A DNA stretch of 64,000 nt from Callipepla californica brunnescens. Taxonomy: Eukaryota > Chordata > Aves > Galliformes > Odontophoridae. Made by a program: the position numbers and the translations under genes. The notes below the pieces were generated by a model. The model searched no databases. It was given only the letters and a program-made list of their open reading frames with translations, and had not been told where the DNA came from. Location: positions 434,001 through 498,000 of the forward strand of contig JALIRH010000143.1 of NCBI GenBank assembly GCA_023055505.1, in the 5' to 3' direction. Shown piece by piece: positions 28,883 through 41,976 of the stretch. Within the stretch, counting starts at the first letter, position 1. Each line of letters starts with the position of its first letter.

Positions 28883-31446
28883 GGGCCACTGTCTGCCAAT
28901 TGTCTCTCTGTTATGCCATCCCTTGGCGCTGGAAACAGGATGCTCATCCTGTTTGGGTGGATCAGTGGCCCCTTCCTAGTGTGAAACTTTCAGCGCTTAC
29001 CTCTCTTGTTGCTAAAGAATTGGAGTTAGGGCACATCGAACCATCTCTTAGTCAGTGGAACACCCCTGTATTTGTTATTAAGAAAAGGTCGGGGGCATTT
29101 CGTTTATTGCATGACTTACGTGCTGTTAATACACAGCTTCTTCCTTTTGGCCCAGTTCAGCAGGGCGGTCCTGTCCTATCAGCCATACCAAAGCAATGGC
29201 CAATGGTGGTGATTGATCTCAAGGATTGCTTCTTTTCCATTCCATTGGCTGAGCAGGACAGAGAGGCATTTGCATTTACTGTGCCTTGTGTTAATAACGA
29301 AAGGCCCGCGGCACGATATCAGTGGCGTGTCCTTCCGCAGGGTATGGTATGTTCTCCAACTATATGCCAGTTGGTAGTAGGAAGGGTCTTAGGAGACGTT
29401 CGCTGTGAATTTCCTCATTGTACCATAGTGCACTATATGGACGACTTCCTACTTGCCGCTCCAAGATATTTAGATTTGCATGCGCTTGAGCACAAAGTAA
29501 TCAGGGCTTTGACCACAGTAGGCTTTACTGTGTCAGAACAAAAAATACAGAGAGGTCCTGGAGTAGAATACCTAGGCTACAAATTTGATCTTGAAACAGT
29601 ACTCCCAAGTGGTTTGAATATTCAGCCTAGAATTACAAACCTCTGGGATGTGCAGCGTTTTGTTGGGGCCTTGCAGTGGATCAGGAATGCCCTTGGTATT
29701 GCACCCCGTCTAATGAAGCCCTTTTATGATCAGTTAAAAGGGACTGATCCAAGAGAGCACCGCGAAATGAATGCTGAGATGACTGCTGCTTGGCAGGAGA
29801 TTCTTCAGTGTTGCATGTACAACTCTCTTGCACGATGGAAACCTGAAAAGTCACTCGAGCTGGCGATTTCAAGGTGTCAGGTTGGGGCCTCAGCAATAAT
29901 AGGCCACACTCTGAACGCAACGCCTAAGCCACTTTGGTGGTTGTTCTCAGTTCAACCTGTACGGGCTTTTACCCCCTGGCTTGAGGTTCTAGCCGTTTTA
30001 ATACAGAAATCCCGTCTATTTTCAGTTTGGACATTTTCGAGAGAACCCGATACAATCTATTTGCAGGGAGTTTTTCGTAATGTTCAACCCCTTCCAGAGC
30101 CCCTCCTTCTAGCGCTTCAGGGTTATGGGGGGGAAATTGTTTATTCTGATTCATTGACAGTCTTTGATGTAGCACAGCCTCTCAGTATTTTGTTGGGGCA
30201 CCGTGTTTCTCTTGCACCGGTGAAAGGTCCGACCTTGTTTACAGATGCCTCTTCCACAACTAAGCAAGGAGCTGTTGTGTGGCAAAATTCCAGCAATAAG
30301 TGGGAGACCATTGTGTTTACCAATCCTTCTGTCAGCGTTCAATTACTTGAAGTACAAGCTGTAGCTATGGCTATTGGGTTATGGCACAATATTCCTTGTA
30401 ATATCGTTACTGACTCAGCATTTGTAGCAAGACTAGTTGCCAGGATGGGCTATGAAGGTCTTCCAAGTTCTGAAGCGGCCACTCTCTTAGAAGAGGCCTT
30501 AGCCAGACGTTCAGCACCAATTGCAATTTTGCATGTGCGCAGCCATTCTGAGGTACCAGGCTTTTTCACCACAGGTAATGCGGCTGCAGATAAGGCGGCA
30601 GGCCTGGCAGTTTTCTCCCTTAGAGCTGCTTACGATCTCCATGCATCACTGCACATTGGGGCGAAGGCATTGGCTCGCACATGTTCGATTCCATTAGCAA
30701 AAGCGCGAAGCGTGATACAAGCTTGCCCACTTTGTAATTCAGCGCCAGTGATCGGAGCAGGAGTTAACCCACGAGGTCTTAAGCCATTACAGATCTGGCA
30801 AACTGATTTTACAATTGAACATAGAATGGCACCGCGATCATGGCTTGCAGTAACAGTTGACACGGCTTCATCCATGGTTTCAGGCACTCAGCATGCAAGA
30901 TCAAATTCTGCTGCTGCCCAGCATCATTGGGCCACAACGATCGCAGTCCTGGGTCTGCCAGATCAAATTAAGACAGACAATGGTTCCTGCTTTGTTTCAA
31001 AGTCTACCAAAGCATGGTTGGAGGCCTGGGGAATATCTCATAGTACGGGTATTCCCTACAATTCCCAGGGACAGGCAATTGTTGAGCGTGCGAATCGTCT
31101 CATTAAAGACAAAATCTGTACTTTGGGGGAAGGAGAAGGTTATAGAGATGGTATTCCGGTGAAGAGACAGGCAGAGATCTTGGCAAAAGCCATATATTCG
31201 CTTAATCACTTTGAGAAAGGGGACAATAACCGTAGCCCAGTTCATAAGCACTGGCAGCCAAAAATGATATCAGAAGGACCTCCAGTGATGGTAAAAACAG
31301 AATCAGGGATGTGGGATAAAGGCTGGAATGTATTGGTCTGGGGAAGAGGATTCGCAGCGGTTAAACACCAAGAGACAGAGGAAGTGATATGGATACCCTC
31401 AAGGAAAATTAAACCTGACATTGCAAATAAAACTAAGAGCAGATAG
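28876..31446 (+). CDS. pol: Pol (reverse transcriptase, RNase H, integrase) of class II provirus
   Basis: 856 codons with no stop. Reverse transcriptase: [13 protein letters not shown] and the catalytic YMDDFLLAA at 29434-29460. RNase H: FTDASS (about 30237) and TDSAF (about 30409), with AAADKAAG near 30590. Integrase: HHCC zinc region ending CPLCNS (about 30725), core aspartates in QTDFTIE (about 30800) and TDNGSCF (about 30972), and the glutamate in [11 protein letters not shown] (about 31080), then a tryptophan-rich C terminus with [10 protein letters not shown]. Lying -1 to pro, it is expressed only by double frameshifting. All catalytic residues expected by eye are present, so pol is the best preserved gene here. 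Confidence 0.92.
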   Translation: MLRATVCQLSLCYAIPWRWKQDAHPVWVDQWPLPSVKLSALTSLVAKELELGHIEPSLSQWNTPVFVIKKRSGAFRLLHDLRAVNTQLLPFGPVQQGGPVLSAIPKQWPMVVIDLKDCFFSIPLAEQDREAFAFTVPCVNNERPAARYQWRVLPQGMVCSPTICQLVVGRVLGDVRCEFPHCTIVHYMDDFLLAAPRYLDLHALEHKVIRALTTVGFTVSEQKIQRGPGVEYLGYKFDLETVLPSGLNIQPRITNLWDVQRFVGALQWIRNALGIAPRLMKPFYDQLKGTDPREHREMNAEMTAAWQEILQCCMYNSLARWKPEKSLELAISRCQVGASAIIGHTLNATPKPLWWLFSVQPVRAFTPWLEVLAVLIQKSRLFSVWTFSREPDTIYLQGVFRNVQPLPEPLLLALQGYGGEIVYSDSLTVFDVAQPLSILLGHRVSLAPVKGPTLFTDASSTTKQGAVVWQNSSNKWETIVFTNPSVSVQLLEVQAVAMAIGLWHNIPCNIVTDSAFVARLVARMGYEGLPSSEAATLLEEALARRSAPIAILHVRSHSEVPGFFTTGNAAADKAAGLAVFSLRAAYDLHASLHIGAKALARTCSIPLAKARSVIQACPLCNSAPVIGAGVNPRGLKPLQIWQTDFTIEHRMAPRSWLAVTVDTASSMVSGTQHARSNSAAAQHHWATTIAVLGLPDQIKTDNGSCFVSKSTKAWLEAWGISHSTGIPYNSQGQAIVERANRLIKDKICTLGEGEGYRDGIPVKRQAEILAKAIYSLNHFEKGDNNRSPVHKHWQPKMISEGPPVMVKTESGMWDKGWNVLVWGRGFAAVKHQETEEVIWIPSRKIKPDIANKTKSR

Positions 31447-31484
31447 ACAAATGAAATGATAGATACCTTCAGTTTCCCTCCTCT

Positions 31485-31486
31485 AG
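31485..31486 (+). promoter_or_regulatory. Probable env splice acceptor
   Basis: TTTCCCTCCTCTAG ends at 31486; the env frame opens immediately after, because the preceding in-frame codon is the TAG containing this AG (31484-31486). Confidence 0.55.
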
Positions 31487-33133
31487 GTTCTTCTAGTGGG
31501 CCGGAAGCGACGGAAGAAAGATCAACAGCCGATATTGGAGGAACCTGCCACTTCGGATGTAGATGACCCACTGACCAAAAGTGAATGTGACAATCAAGTG
31601 CAAACGTCCCGGAAACACTCAATGTTTGGCCTAATTGTTGCACTGGGTCTAATTATTACAATTCCATCTGGATTGGGGGTAGTAATGGGACCGCAGCCAG
31701 GTAATGTTTGGATAACTTGGGCAAACCAAACAGGTGGCCAGGACTTTTGTTTAGCCTTACAGTCTGCTACCTCTCCCTTTAGAACTTGTTTAATTGGCAT
31801 CCCTTTAAATTACTCTCGGGACCTTCAATTGTTTGAAAAGTATGTTTCTAATCTTACAAGATGTAAGGACCTTTTTCATGACACCCCAGCTAATACATCA
31901 CGTTGCCTCATACAGCTGTTAAATATGACTAACCCTTGGGCCCCAGATGAGTTGCAGTTACTTGGTTCGGAAGGGGTACCTAACTCACAAGAAACTTGTA
32001 TTGGATTTGCGGGATGGGGGGTAGAAGGACAGTTAGGGGATCCGGTGTTATGGTGGTATTTAAACTCTGCTAACAATCCGTATTGGGATGGCAAAAATAA
32101 GCGTCCAACTGTTTATACACTTGTCAACCCCACAGATACAAAGACGTTTTCTTGGACAGGCCCCTATTGTGGTTATACGGATAATATAACCCTATATAAC
32201 CGCCCTAACCCCTTTAATTGGACCTCGCGTTCTACCCTGCCTATGGGAGAAACGATGAGCTGGAGTTCAGCTTCCTCCTGCAGTGGTAGTGTTAGTATGG
32301 GGCCAGATGGGCTGCCAATATGTTGGGGGGTAACAGTACAACACGAATCAGCTCAAATTTGGGTGGCCCCTAATCACACTGTATATAGTTGCTTCCCATG
32401 TAAAAAGGGGGAACACTCGTGCTCAAAAGATTCCAAGTCAGGTTGTTGCAACATTACTCAGCCATGGCCTCAGTTTGGCTGGGGATACCCAATTCGAGTG
32501 GACGGTGAGGAAGCAGGGAAGTTATGGATGAATGTTTCTAGAGTTTTGCCACCAGGCGTATTCCTGATATGTGGGGACCGTGCATGGCAAGGTATTCCGG
32601 AAAAAGCGGTGGGGGGACCATGTTATTTGGGGAAACTCACTATCTTGTCACCACAGATGAGAGATTGGGTCCATATTACAAAGGCTACCCTGCGACATAG
32701 AAGAAGATCAATTCACACTTTAACAGAAGACTGCGGGGATGAGGTCCGGTTGTGGGGTCCAACCGCTCGGATATTTGCCTCCATAATATTTCCAATTGGA
32801 ATGGCTCACGCATTGAAAGAAATCGAGAGACTAGCCTGCTGGTCAGCTAAACAGGCAAATGTAACCTCTCAACTGTTATCAGACCTTTTAACTGATGTCG
32901 GAAGTATTCGCCACGCAGTACTCCAAAATAGGGCGGCGATTGACTTCTTGCTGTTAGCTCAGGGTCATGGATGTCAGGATTTAGATGGAATGTGTTGTTT
33001 CAACCTTAGCAATCATTCAGAGTCAATGCATAAGAAATTGGAGTGGCTACAACGTCACACAGAAAAGATTACCGTTCAGAGTGATCCCTTGGGAGAATGG
33101 TTGAGAAACGTCTTTGGGAATTGGGCCAGCTGA
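31487..33133 (+). pseudogene. env: Env of class II provirus, stopped before the membrane anchor
   Basis: Envelope glycoprotein, surface (SU) and transmembrane (TM) subunits. A hydrophobic signal-like stretch (FGLIVALGLIITIP) follows a charged leader. SU has many N-X-S/T sequons. A furin-type RHRRR at 32693-32707 separates SU from TM. TM carries an immunosuppressive-domain-like region (LQNRAAIDFLLLA) and CQDLDGMCC, the CX6CC of envelopes with covalently linked subunits. TGA at 33131-33133 ends the frame after GNWAS. The same frame stays open beyond it to TAG 33296-33298 and contains a strongly hydrophobic segment, so the anchor and tail lie behind the stop. No ATG is present at the start of the frame; it would depend on splicing to an upstream AUG. 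Confidence 0.85.
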
Positions 33134-33475
33134 CTGGCACCAATACTCAAATGGCTAGGAGGAGCTTTGTTAACAATTTTGGTAATAATCATGGTTGTAC
33201 CGTGTGTATTTAGATGCTTACAAGACTGTTTACAGCAAACATTAGATCAAGCATTCGATCAGAGAATAAGGTATCATAAGGTTAAGGAGAATCCGTAGAA
33301 CTAACGCATGATAGTTTACTAACCGGAAGAAGAAAGATAGTTTGGGAAATTGCGGACGCGATGTAACGGGTAAAGGCTTGCACCGAGAGGACAATGGCAT
33401 GTTTAGGCGTAGACGGGGCTTTCGGGATGTACGCGGTTAGGGTCCTCTCGGGTTGTAGTAGATTTGCTTAAGCAT
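33134..33475 (+). other. Post-env region
   Basis: Untranslated remainder of the env frame to 33298, then about 180 bp of non-coding sequence before the polypurine tract. No accessory gene recognised. Confidence 0.6.
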
Positions 33476-33488
33476 GGGGAGGGGGAAA
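33476..33488 (+). promoter_or_regulatory. Polypurine tract of class II provirus
   Basis: GGGGAGGGGGAAA directly before the TG of the 3' LTR; the plus-strand primer site. Confidence 0.88.
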
Positions 33489-33876
33489 TGTAGTTAAGTG
33501 AAAAAATTAGAAAGAAGCTGTGGCGGTTACCAGACAGAAATAGGACACACAGGGGCCCCTTGACTCCTGGGAAACCATGGTAACACTATCTTGAAGATAA
33601 GAGAAGAAGAACAAGTAAGGCCAAATATGGAGAAGACAAGACATGCCACAGATCTATTGGGTAGAGATAACCATAGCATAGGTGATTGGTAGTACTGTGA
33701 TGAAGAAGGTTGTAAGAAGAGTGTGCTGCTAATAATAAACGCCATTTGCTGCTCACCGCATCGGTGTATGGATGCAGTCATTTGGCCCGGTCAGGCGGGT
33801 CTTGGGCACAGACTCTAGAGGGACCGTAAATCATAGGATACACGATGGGAAAGACAACAAAAGGATAAAGGCAACA
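33489..33876 (+). repeat. 3' LTR of class II provirus
   Basis: 388 bp, same length as the 5' copy with about 13 substitutions and no indel. Followed by TGGCCC, the right target copy. Confidence 0.93.
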
Positions 33877-36800
33877 TGGCCCAATTGATTCCTATGGCCC
33901 CATTGACTCCTATAGTCCCATTGATCCCTATGGCCCCGTTGAGTTCTACGGCCCCATTGAGTTCTATGGCTTCATTGATCCCTATGGCCCCATTGAGTTC
34001 TATGGCCCCATGGATTCCTATGGTCCCATCGATCCCTATGGCCCCATCGATCCCTATGGCCCCATTGATCCCTATGGCCCCATTTATCCCTATGGCCCCA
34101 TTGAGTTCTATGGTTCCATTGATTCCTATTGCCCCATTGATTTCTATGGCCCCATTGATTCCTATGGTCCCATTGATTCCTATGGCCCCATTGAGTCCTA
34201 TGGCCCCATTGATCCTTATGGCCCAATTGATCCCTATGGCCCCATTGAATTCTATGGCCCCATTGATTCCTATGGCCCCTTTGAGTTCTATGGCCCCATT
34301 GATCCCTATGGCCCCATTGATCCCTATGGCCCCATTGATTCCTATGGCCCCACAGATTCCTATGGTCCCATTGATTCCTATGGCCCCCTTGATTCCTATG
34401 GCCCCATTGATTCCTACTGTCCCATTGATTCCTGTGGCCCCATCGATCCCTATGGTGCCATTGATCCCTATGGTCCCATTGATCCCTATGGCCCCATTGA
34501 TCCCTATGGCCCCATTGATTCCTATGGCCCCACTGAGTTCTATGCCCCACTGATTCCTATGGCCCCATTGATTCCTATGTTCCCATTGATCCCTATGGCC
34601 CCATTGATTCCTATGGCCCCATTGAGTTCTATGGCTCCATTGATTCCTATGGCCTCATTGATTCCTATAGTCCCATTGATCGCTGTGGCCCCATTGATCC
34701 CTATGGTCCCATTGATTCCTATGGCCCCACTGATTCCTATGGCCCCATTGATTCCTAAGGTCCCATGGATCCCTATGGCCCCATTGAGTTCTATGGCCCC
34801 ATTGATCCCTAAGGCCCCATTGAGTTCTATGGCCCCATTGATTCCTACGGTCCCATTGATTCCTATGGCCCAACTGTCTCCTATGGCGCCATTGATCCCT
34901 ATGGCCCCATTGATCCCTATGGCCCCATTGATTCCGATGGCCCCACTGAGTTCTATACTCCCACTGATTCCTATGGCCTCTTTGATCCCTATGGCCATAT
35001 AGAGTTCTATGGCCCCATTGAGTTCTATGCCTCCTTTGATTCCTATGGCCCCACTGATTCCTGAGGCCCCATTGATCCCTATGGCCCACTGAGTTCTATG
35101 GCCCCACTGATCCCTATGGCCCCCTTGATCCCTATGTCCGCATTGATCCCTATGGCCCCATTGAGTTCTATGGCTATATTGAATATACTGGCCCTTTGAG
35201 TTCTATGGCCACACTGATTCCTATGGCCCCATTGATTCCTTAGGCCCCATTGATCCCTATGGTCCCATTGATCCCTATGGTCCCATTAATCCCTGTGGCG
35301 CCATTGATCCCTATGGTCCCATTGATTCCTATGGTCTCATTGATCCCTATGGCCCCATTGATCCCTATGGCCCCATTGAGTTCTAAGGCACCATTGATTA
35401 TAATGGCCCCATTGAGATCTATGGCCGCATTGATTCCTATGGCCCCTCTGATTCCTATGGCCCCATTGATTCCTAGGGTCCCATTTATCCCTATGGCCCC
35501 ATTGAGTTCTATGGCCCCAAAGATCCCTACAGCCCCGTTGATTCCTATGGCCCCTATGATCCCTATGGTCCCATTGAGTTTTATGGCCCCATTGAGTTCG
35601 ATGGCCCCATTGATTCCTATGGCCCCACTGATTCGTAAGGCCCCATTGATTCCTAGGATCGCATTTATCCCTATGGCCCCATTGAGTTCTATGGCCCCAA
35701 TGATCCCTATGGCCCCATTGATCCCTGTGGCCCCTTGGATCCCTATGGCCCCAAGAATTCCTATGGCCCCATTGATCCCTATGGCCCCATTGAGTTCTAT
35801 GGCCGCATTGATTCCTATGGCCCAATGATCCCTATGTTCCCATTGATTCCTTGGGCCCCATTGATTCCTATGGCCGCATTGATCCCTATGGCCCCATTAA
35901 TTCCTATGGCCCCATTGATCCCTATGGCCCCATTAATTCCTATGGCCCTATTGATCCCTATGGCCCTATTGAGATCTATGCCACCATTGATAACTATGGC
36001 CCCATAGAACCCTATGGCCCCATTGATTCCTATGGCCCAACTGTCTCCTATGGCGCCATTGATCCCTATGGCCCCATTGATCCCTATGGCCCCATTGATT
36101 CCTATGGCCCCACTGAGTTCTATAGTCCCACTGATTCCTATTGCCTCTTTGATGCCTATGGCCATATTGACTTCTATGGCCCCATTGAGTTCTATGCCTC
36201 CTTTGATTCCTATGGCCCCACTGATTCCTGAGGCCCCATTGATCCCTATGGCCCACTGATTTCCATGGCCCCACTGATCCCTACGGCCCCATTGATCCCT
36301 ATGTCCGCATTGAGTTCTATGGCTTTATTGAATATAATGGCCCATTGATTCCTATGGTCCCATTGATTCCTATAGTCCCATTGATCGCTGTGGCCACATT
36401 GATCCCTATGTTCCCATTGATTCCTATGGCCCCATCGATCCCTATGGCCTCGTTGATCACTATGGTCTCATTGATTCCTATGGCCCCATTTTTTCCTCTG
36501 GCCCCATTGATCCCTATGGCCCCATTGATCGCTGTGGCCCCATTGATCCCTATGGCCGCATCGATCCCTATGGCCCCATCGATCCCTATGGCCCCATTGA
36601 TTCCTATGGCCCCGTTGATTTCTATGGCCCCATTGAGTTCTATGGCCCCATTGATCCCTATGGCCCCATTGATCCCTATGGCCCCATGGATTTCTATGGC
36701 CCCATTGAGTTCTATGGCCCCATTGATCCCTATGGCCCTATTGCTCCCTATGGCCCCATTGATTCCTATGGTCCCATTGATCCCTATGGCCCCATTGAGT

Positions 36801-37666
36801 TCTATGGCTCCATTGATTCCTATGGCCCCATTGATTCCTATGGTCCCATTGATTCCTGTGGCCCCATTGAGTTCTATGACCCCATTGATTTCTATGGCCC
36901 CATTGATTCCTATGGTCCCATCGATCCCTATCTCCCCATCGATCCCTATGGCCCCATTGATCCCTATGGCCCCATTGATTCCTATGGCTCCATTGATCCC
37001 TATGGTCCCATTGATCCCTATGGCCCCATTGATCCCTATGGCCCCATTGATTCCTATGGCTTCATTGATTCCTATGGCTTCATTGATCCCTATGGCCCCA
37101 TTGAGTTCTATGGCCCCATTGATTCCTATGGTCCCATCGATCCCTATGGCCCCATTGATCCCTATGACCCCACTGATCCCTATGGCCCCATTGATTCCTA
37201 TGGCCCCATTGATTCCTATGGCCACATTGATTCCTGTGGTCCCATTGATCCCTATGGCCCCATTGAGTTGTATGGCCCCATTGATTTCTATGGCCCTATC
37301 GATCCCCATGGCCACATTGAGTTTCTATGGCTCCATTGATTTTTATGGCCCCATCGATTCCTATGGCCCCACTGATCACTATGGCCTCATTGATTCCTAT
37401 GGCCCCATTGATCCCTTAGGCCCCATTGATTCCTATGGCCCCATTGATTCCTATGGCCCCATTGATCCCTATGGCCCCATTGCTTCTTGTGGCCCCATTG
37501 ATCCCTATGACCCCTTTGAGTTCTATGGCCCCATTGATCCCTATGGCTCCATTGATTCCTATTGCCCCATTGAGTTCTATGGCCCCATTGATTCCTATGG
37601 CCCCATTGAGTTCTATGGCCCCATTGATCCCTGTGGCCGCATTGATCCCTGTGGCGACATTGATCC
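33877..37666 (+). repeat. 18-bp minisatellite array 2, right part
   Basis: About 3.8 kb continuing the array broken by the provirus. It contains another long internal duplication: the stretch starting CAACTGTCTCCTATGGCGCC at 34871 recurs at 36038. Its last kilobase resembles the end of array 1, and both run into the same CR1 tail, showing that the right end is the ancestral one. Confidence 0.96.
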
Positions 37667-38672
37667 GTACATTCATAGATTCATGAGGTTGGAAAGGACC
37701 TACATGATCATCTAGTCCAACCATCCTCACACCACTATCCCTACCAACCAAGCTACTAAATCAAATCCCTCTGCACCTCATCTAAACGCTTCTTGAACAG
37801 CGCTAGTGACGGTGCCTCAACCCCCTCCCTAGGCAGGCCATTCCAGTGCCGGACCACTCTCTCAGAGAAAAAAATTTTCCTCAATTCTAATCTAAATCTT
37901 CCTCGACACAAATTGTGGCCATTCCCTCTCGTCCTGTCATTAGTTACCTGGGAGAAGAGGCCGACCTCCTCCTCACCACAGCCTCCCTTCTGGAAGTGGT
38001 AGAGTGCAGTGAGGTCTCCTCTAAGCCTCCTTTTCTCCAGGCTAAACAATCCCAGCTCCCTCAGACGCTCCTTGTAAGACTTGTGCTCCAGACCCCTCAC
38101 AGCTTTGTCGCCCTTCTCTGAACACACTCCAGGGCCTCGATGTCTCTCTTGTAGTGAGGGGCCCAACACTGAACACAGTACTCGAGGTACAGGGGATGAT
38201 CCCCTCCCTGCTCCTGCTGGCCACGCTGTTCCTAATCCAGGCCAGGATGCCGTTGGCCTTCTTGGCCACCTGGGCAGACTGCCGGCTCACGTTGCGCATC
38301 AACCAACACCCCCAGGTCCTTTTCCTCTGTACACTCCTCAAGCCGTTCTGCCCCAAGCCTGTAGCATTGCATGGGGTTATTGTGGCCAAATACAGCACCC
38401 GGCACTTGGCCTTATTGAACCTCATCCCATTGAGCTCAGCCCAACTGTCTAGCCTATCCAGATCCCGCTGAAGGGCCTCCCTGCCCTCAGGCACATCCAC
38501 ACATCCTCCCAACTCGGTGTCATCCGCAAACTTACTGAGGGTGCACTCAATCCCCTCATCCAGGTCATCAATAAAGAGATTAAACAGTATGGGCCCCAAT
38601 ACCGACCCTTGGGGGACACCACTCGTGACAGGACGCCAGCTGGACTTAACACCGTTCGCCACCACGACACTA
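37667..38672 (-). mobile_element. CR1 LINE, 5'-truncated (unit 2 copy)
   Basis: Duplicate of 5005-6010 with about 1-4% local difference. Carries the same [20 protein letters not shown] and FADDTELGG reverse transcriptase motifs. Tail reads as degenerate octamers (ATGAATCT, ATGAATGT, ACGGATCA) into the minisatellite. Confidence 0.93.
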
Positions 38673-39061
38673 TAAACATATATATCTTTACACAAATATA
38701 CAAATTTAGATTTTTTTATATAAATATATAAATTTATCTTTCTATATGAATACATAAATTTATCTTTTGATGTAAATATATAAAAGTATACTTCTCAAAA
38801 GAGCTGTCAGGCTCCAGAACGTGCGGCCCGGGGAGGTGTTGCAGACACCGACCCCGGGGCTGTGAAGGAGCGTTTCGCCCTCGCGCTGAGGGCCACGGTT
38901 CAGTAGAACTGCTGGGGACGGCGTGACCTCGTAGGTTGGGTTCTCCAAACGCTGCTGCCAATTGCCCAGCCCTCCAGTTTGGCGAGATCTCTCTGCAGGA
39001 TGTCCTAAGGGAGTCAGGAGCTCACCCCAAATCCGTGCGATCCGCAAACCTGCTCAGTGTG
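38673..39061. other. AT-rich stretch and unassigned spacer (unit 2)
   Basis: Copy of 6011-6400; nothing further recognised. Confidence 0.6.
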
Positions 39062-39608
39062 TGCCACGGTTTTATGATTTTGGGGCATTGGTATTCCACA
39101 TCGTAACATCATGGAGTGCATGAAGAGTCAAAGAGTCAGGGCTCCAGCTCCGCGGATCATCAGTAGTTATGGGTGTACCTGTCCCAGAAGAGAAGAACTC
39201 CATTCCCCAGAGCACTGTGCGATGCTTTGTATTTTTACGTATTTTCTGCTCAGAGGAAAAGATATCAACTGCTCGTGTGTCACGGGACGCTCTCTTTCCT
39301 TCGGGATCACTCGGCAGTGGGTGCTCGCTGCCGTTCGCTTTCAGCGTTAGCGTAAGGCCTTCGGTTTATCAGACACTCTCTTGCTCATTTTATTTGATTC
39401 ATTAGCCTCAATTCCAATTAGATCGTATTAGATTGTGTCATTTTGCTGCCTGAGATCCTATTTAGTGAATGAGCTTTCCTCCTCAGATCGTTGCCGCTGC
39501 TTTGTTCCTAGGCCCATCTCCCTTTTCCCTTTCCCCTTTCCTGGGCCGTGGGTCCCCCACACCAATGGTCGTGGAACCGTGCCGACCCATTCCGGTAAAC
39601 CGTTGACA
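39062..39608 (+). mobile_element. Solo LTR, ERV-L type subfamily B (unit 2 copy)
   Basis: Same insertion as 6401-6944, with a 3-base GAA length difference and a few substitutions. Confidence 0.88.
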
Positions 39609-40129
39609 GCGTGCCTTCAGGTCCCGCACCCAGGTCAATTATGAAAGCATTACGAACCACTGGCCGTGAGATTTCTGTTCTCCCACGGCTAGCTGCCGTC
39701 GCAAGGCCGGCCCAGCTCCGTGTTTCGTTAGCGCCAGGGACTTGCTGGAGCAGATCATTGGAAGCCACGGTTACAGGTTGACAAAGAACTGTAATGGTGG
39801 CTGTGATGCTGAGAAATCCCTTCTTTGTCTCACGAAGCAGAAAGGCCATGCCCTGATCCCCGGAGCCATGGAGGTCAGATCCTGTCCCTCATGCTGGCAC
39901 AGGGCCCTTCCTGGGGCATTGAGATGGAGGTTTGTGTGATGTCAAATGAGAGACAAGGGAAAAGCAGCACTCTGCGTGGGGTGCAAGATATTGCGAGGCC
40001 CAAGTCCCACGTGGGCAATGTGTCTCATCATAGGATTTGGGTGTGAGAAGGGCCCAGTCTGAACAAGCACTCAATCACAATGGAACTTTGAACTTCAGAT
40101 CTCTCAGGCCCAAGGTGGAGGGATGTATG
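39609..40129. other. Duplicated spacer, nothing recognised (unit 2)
   Basis: Copy of 6945-7465. Confidence 0.5.
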
Positions 40130-40455
40130 GGAACTGCTGAATCACGGCCTGAACCACTGATGGATCACCTGAGGCACTGAGTCAGCTGCAGGGGCACAAC
40201 TGAGTGTGATTGGAAGGGGTGCAGTTTGACTCCACCTCTCCCAGACCCCATTGAAGGGCTGACCACCACCGGAGGGGAAGGATCTCTGGTTGGAGATCCC
40301 TCCCTTGTGGAGTTATCGGCAAGCCTCAACCATCACCAAGGTGAGCCAATCTCTTCTGCTATTTGTTTGTATACCATCTACTTAAAGCCTACCGAAAATA
40401 TACCACCTTTCGCACCATTTCCTTGAGTGCTTTCCTCGGGGTTATTTGACCTACA
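40130..40455 (+). repeat. Dispersed repeat R1, copy c
   Basis: Unit 2 duplicate of 7466-7791. Confidence 0.7.
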
Positions 40456-41837
40456 GAGGTGGTTTGTTTTCCTGCTCCAGCAATTAATCGGACAGGCCTC
40501 GGTGCCCCGATCCTTTAAAAAAAACAACCCTCCAATCTTTCAAACTTTGCGTGGACCGCTCCTCATCTTTCTGCATCACTTAGAGAAAAAGAAGAAGTCA
40601 TTCTCTTTACGGGATTACTGTCGCCATATTAAGAATCCTTTCCATCTCACACGTGCGGAAGAGCTCCTTCACCTCCTTGAATACTTTGAGCCCTCCTTTT
40701 GATGCCTAATTAAGTTGTAATCAATCCTTTGCAGCATTGCATCTCCCACTTTGTCATCCTGTGATGCATGAGTGCAGCTGAGCCTTATGGTTTTAGGTAA
40801 GCGAAAAGCAGTTCTTGTCGTTAAGGGCACGCTTTTCTTTCCCACTTTGAAATGCCGTTTCTCAGTCCTTAAAAGCATTCCCTTCTTCACCGACCGTGGC
40901 TTGTGAAGAAGGAAAGTCAGCTTTAGGATGTTTGGGATTTTGTTTTTAGGCCACACTGATCGACTCGGCGCTTCTTAGGAATTACCCATTTATTACTTAG
41001 GCAGAAATTGACGACAGGAAAATGCTCAGCGGGAATGCCAGGTTTGGCACACCCGGATCAGAAATCCCAAAACCTGCACGATTTCTGACTTCTTCGTGTT
41101 TGATGCACCGTTACCTCTGCCAAACGAAGGCAAGACGCTGAGTTATGAGACGACGGTAAATGTGACGTGCCAGGAACGCGTTACAAAGAGAACAGTTCCG
41201 TGGTAAAACAGTGAAGGAAGGATAACCACGCAATGGCCCCAACATCTTGTTTGTTGGAACTGCTGCTCCGTTGAGCTGCCATGCGCCTATTTTGAAGGCA
41301 TGTGGTTTGGCTAATATTTCACAATTGCACTTTTTTTTTTCATGTTATCCTGTATAGGATGTATACGTTGTCTGCATGCATATGCAGGACATCCCAGAAT
41401 ACACAGCTGCTGTGTCGCAACAGCTCAGTGCTCTCTGCTGCTGACCAACAGTGCTTTATCACTGCGCTCTCCTACGTACACACAGTGATATAAAATACCT
41501 AACACCACACAAGAAACACCAGCTTTTTCACAAGTGTTTACCACACAGAAAAAAGAAAAAAACAAAAACAAATGCATGCCAGCAGTGAACGCTCACAATG
41601 GCAAGCTGAACTGTTCGTCATCCCTTAGTCTGCACCTCAGGTGGATTCTCCTGGAGTTGCGTCTGAGTGCTTTTGAAGACCGGCACGCCTTTGCAGACAA
41701 GCTGAGGTACGGCTGTAAGGCCTGTGGGAAGAGGAGCTGGGAGCAATGGGTGCTCTCTAGGGGACAAGGGGAGGGCCGGGGTCCATCACCTTAGCCAGCA
41801 CCGGGGCAGCCAGGGGCACCGGAGCAGCCACAGGGGC
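40456..41837. other. Duplicated spacer, nothing recognised (unit 2)
   Basis: Copy of 7792-9174 with scattered substitutions and a shorter T run at about 41331. Confidence 0.5.
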
Positions 41838-41976
41838 CCATCCCTAGCGCTGTTCAAGAAGCGTTTAGATGAGGTGCTAAGGGATTGGATTGAGTAGCTT
41901 GGTGGGTAGGGATGGTGGTGGGAGGACGGTTGGACTAGATGACCTTGGAGGTCCTTTCCAACCTCATGTATCTATG
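41838..41976 (+). mobile_element. CR1 3' end, uninterrupted, with empty ERV site
   Basis: CR1 ORF2 end and 3' tail in one piece. GATTG at 41883-41887 is the single copy of the five bases duplicated around the unit 1 ERV; the flanks on both sides match 9175-9220 and 12789-12875. Tail ends TGTATCTATGAAATT. Confidence 0.9.

Larger units (their letters stand above)
26204..33876 (+). mobile_element. Class II (betaretrovirus-like) endogenous retrovirus inside the minisatellite
   Basis: Full provirus of 7673 bp: LTR 26204-26591, tRNA-Trp type primer site, gag, pro, pol, env, polypurine tract, LTR 33489-33876. Flanked by TGGCCC at 26198-26203 and 33877-33882, a 6-bp target duplication as in alpha- and betaretroviruses. 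gag, pro and pol sit in three frames, each shifted by -1 from the last. The two 388-bp LTRs differ at about 13 positions by eye (about 3.4%). pol is open; gag lacks an in-frame start at the expected place and env has an in-frame stop. No specific named family can be assigned. Confidence 0.95.

Noticed and set aside
31496..31498. GTG as env start
   Set aside because: Initiation at GTG is not expected in a retroviral env; the frame opens at a splice acceptor, so an upstream spliced AUG is more likely.
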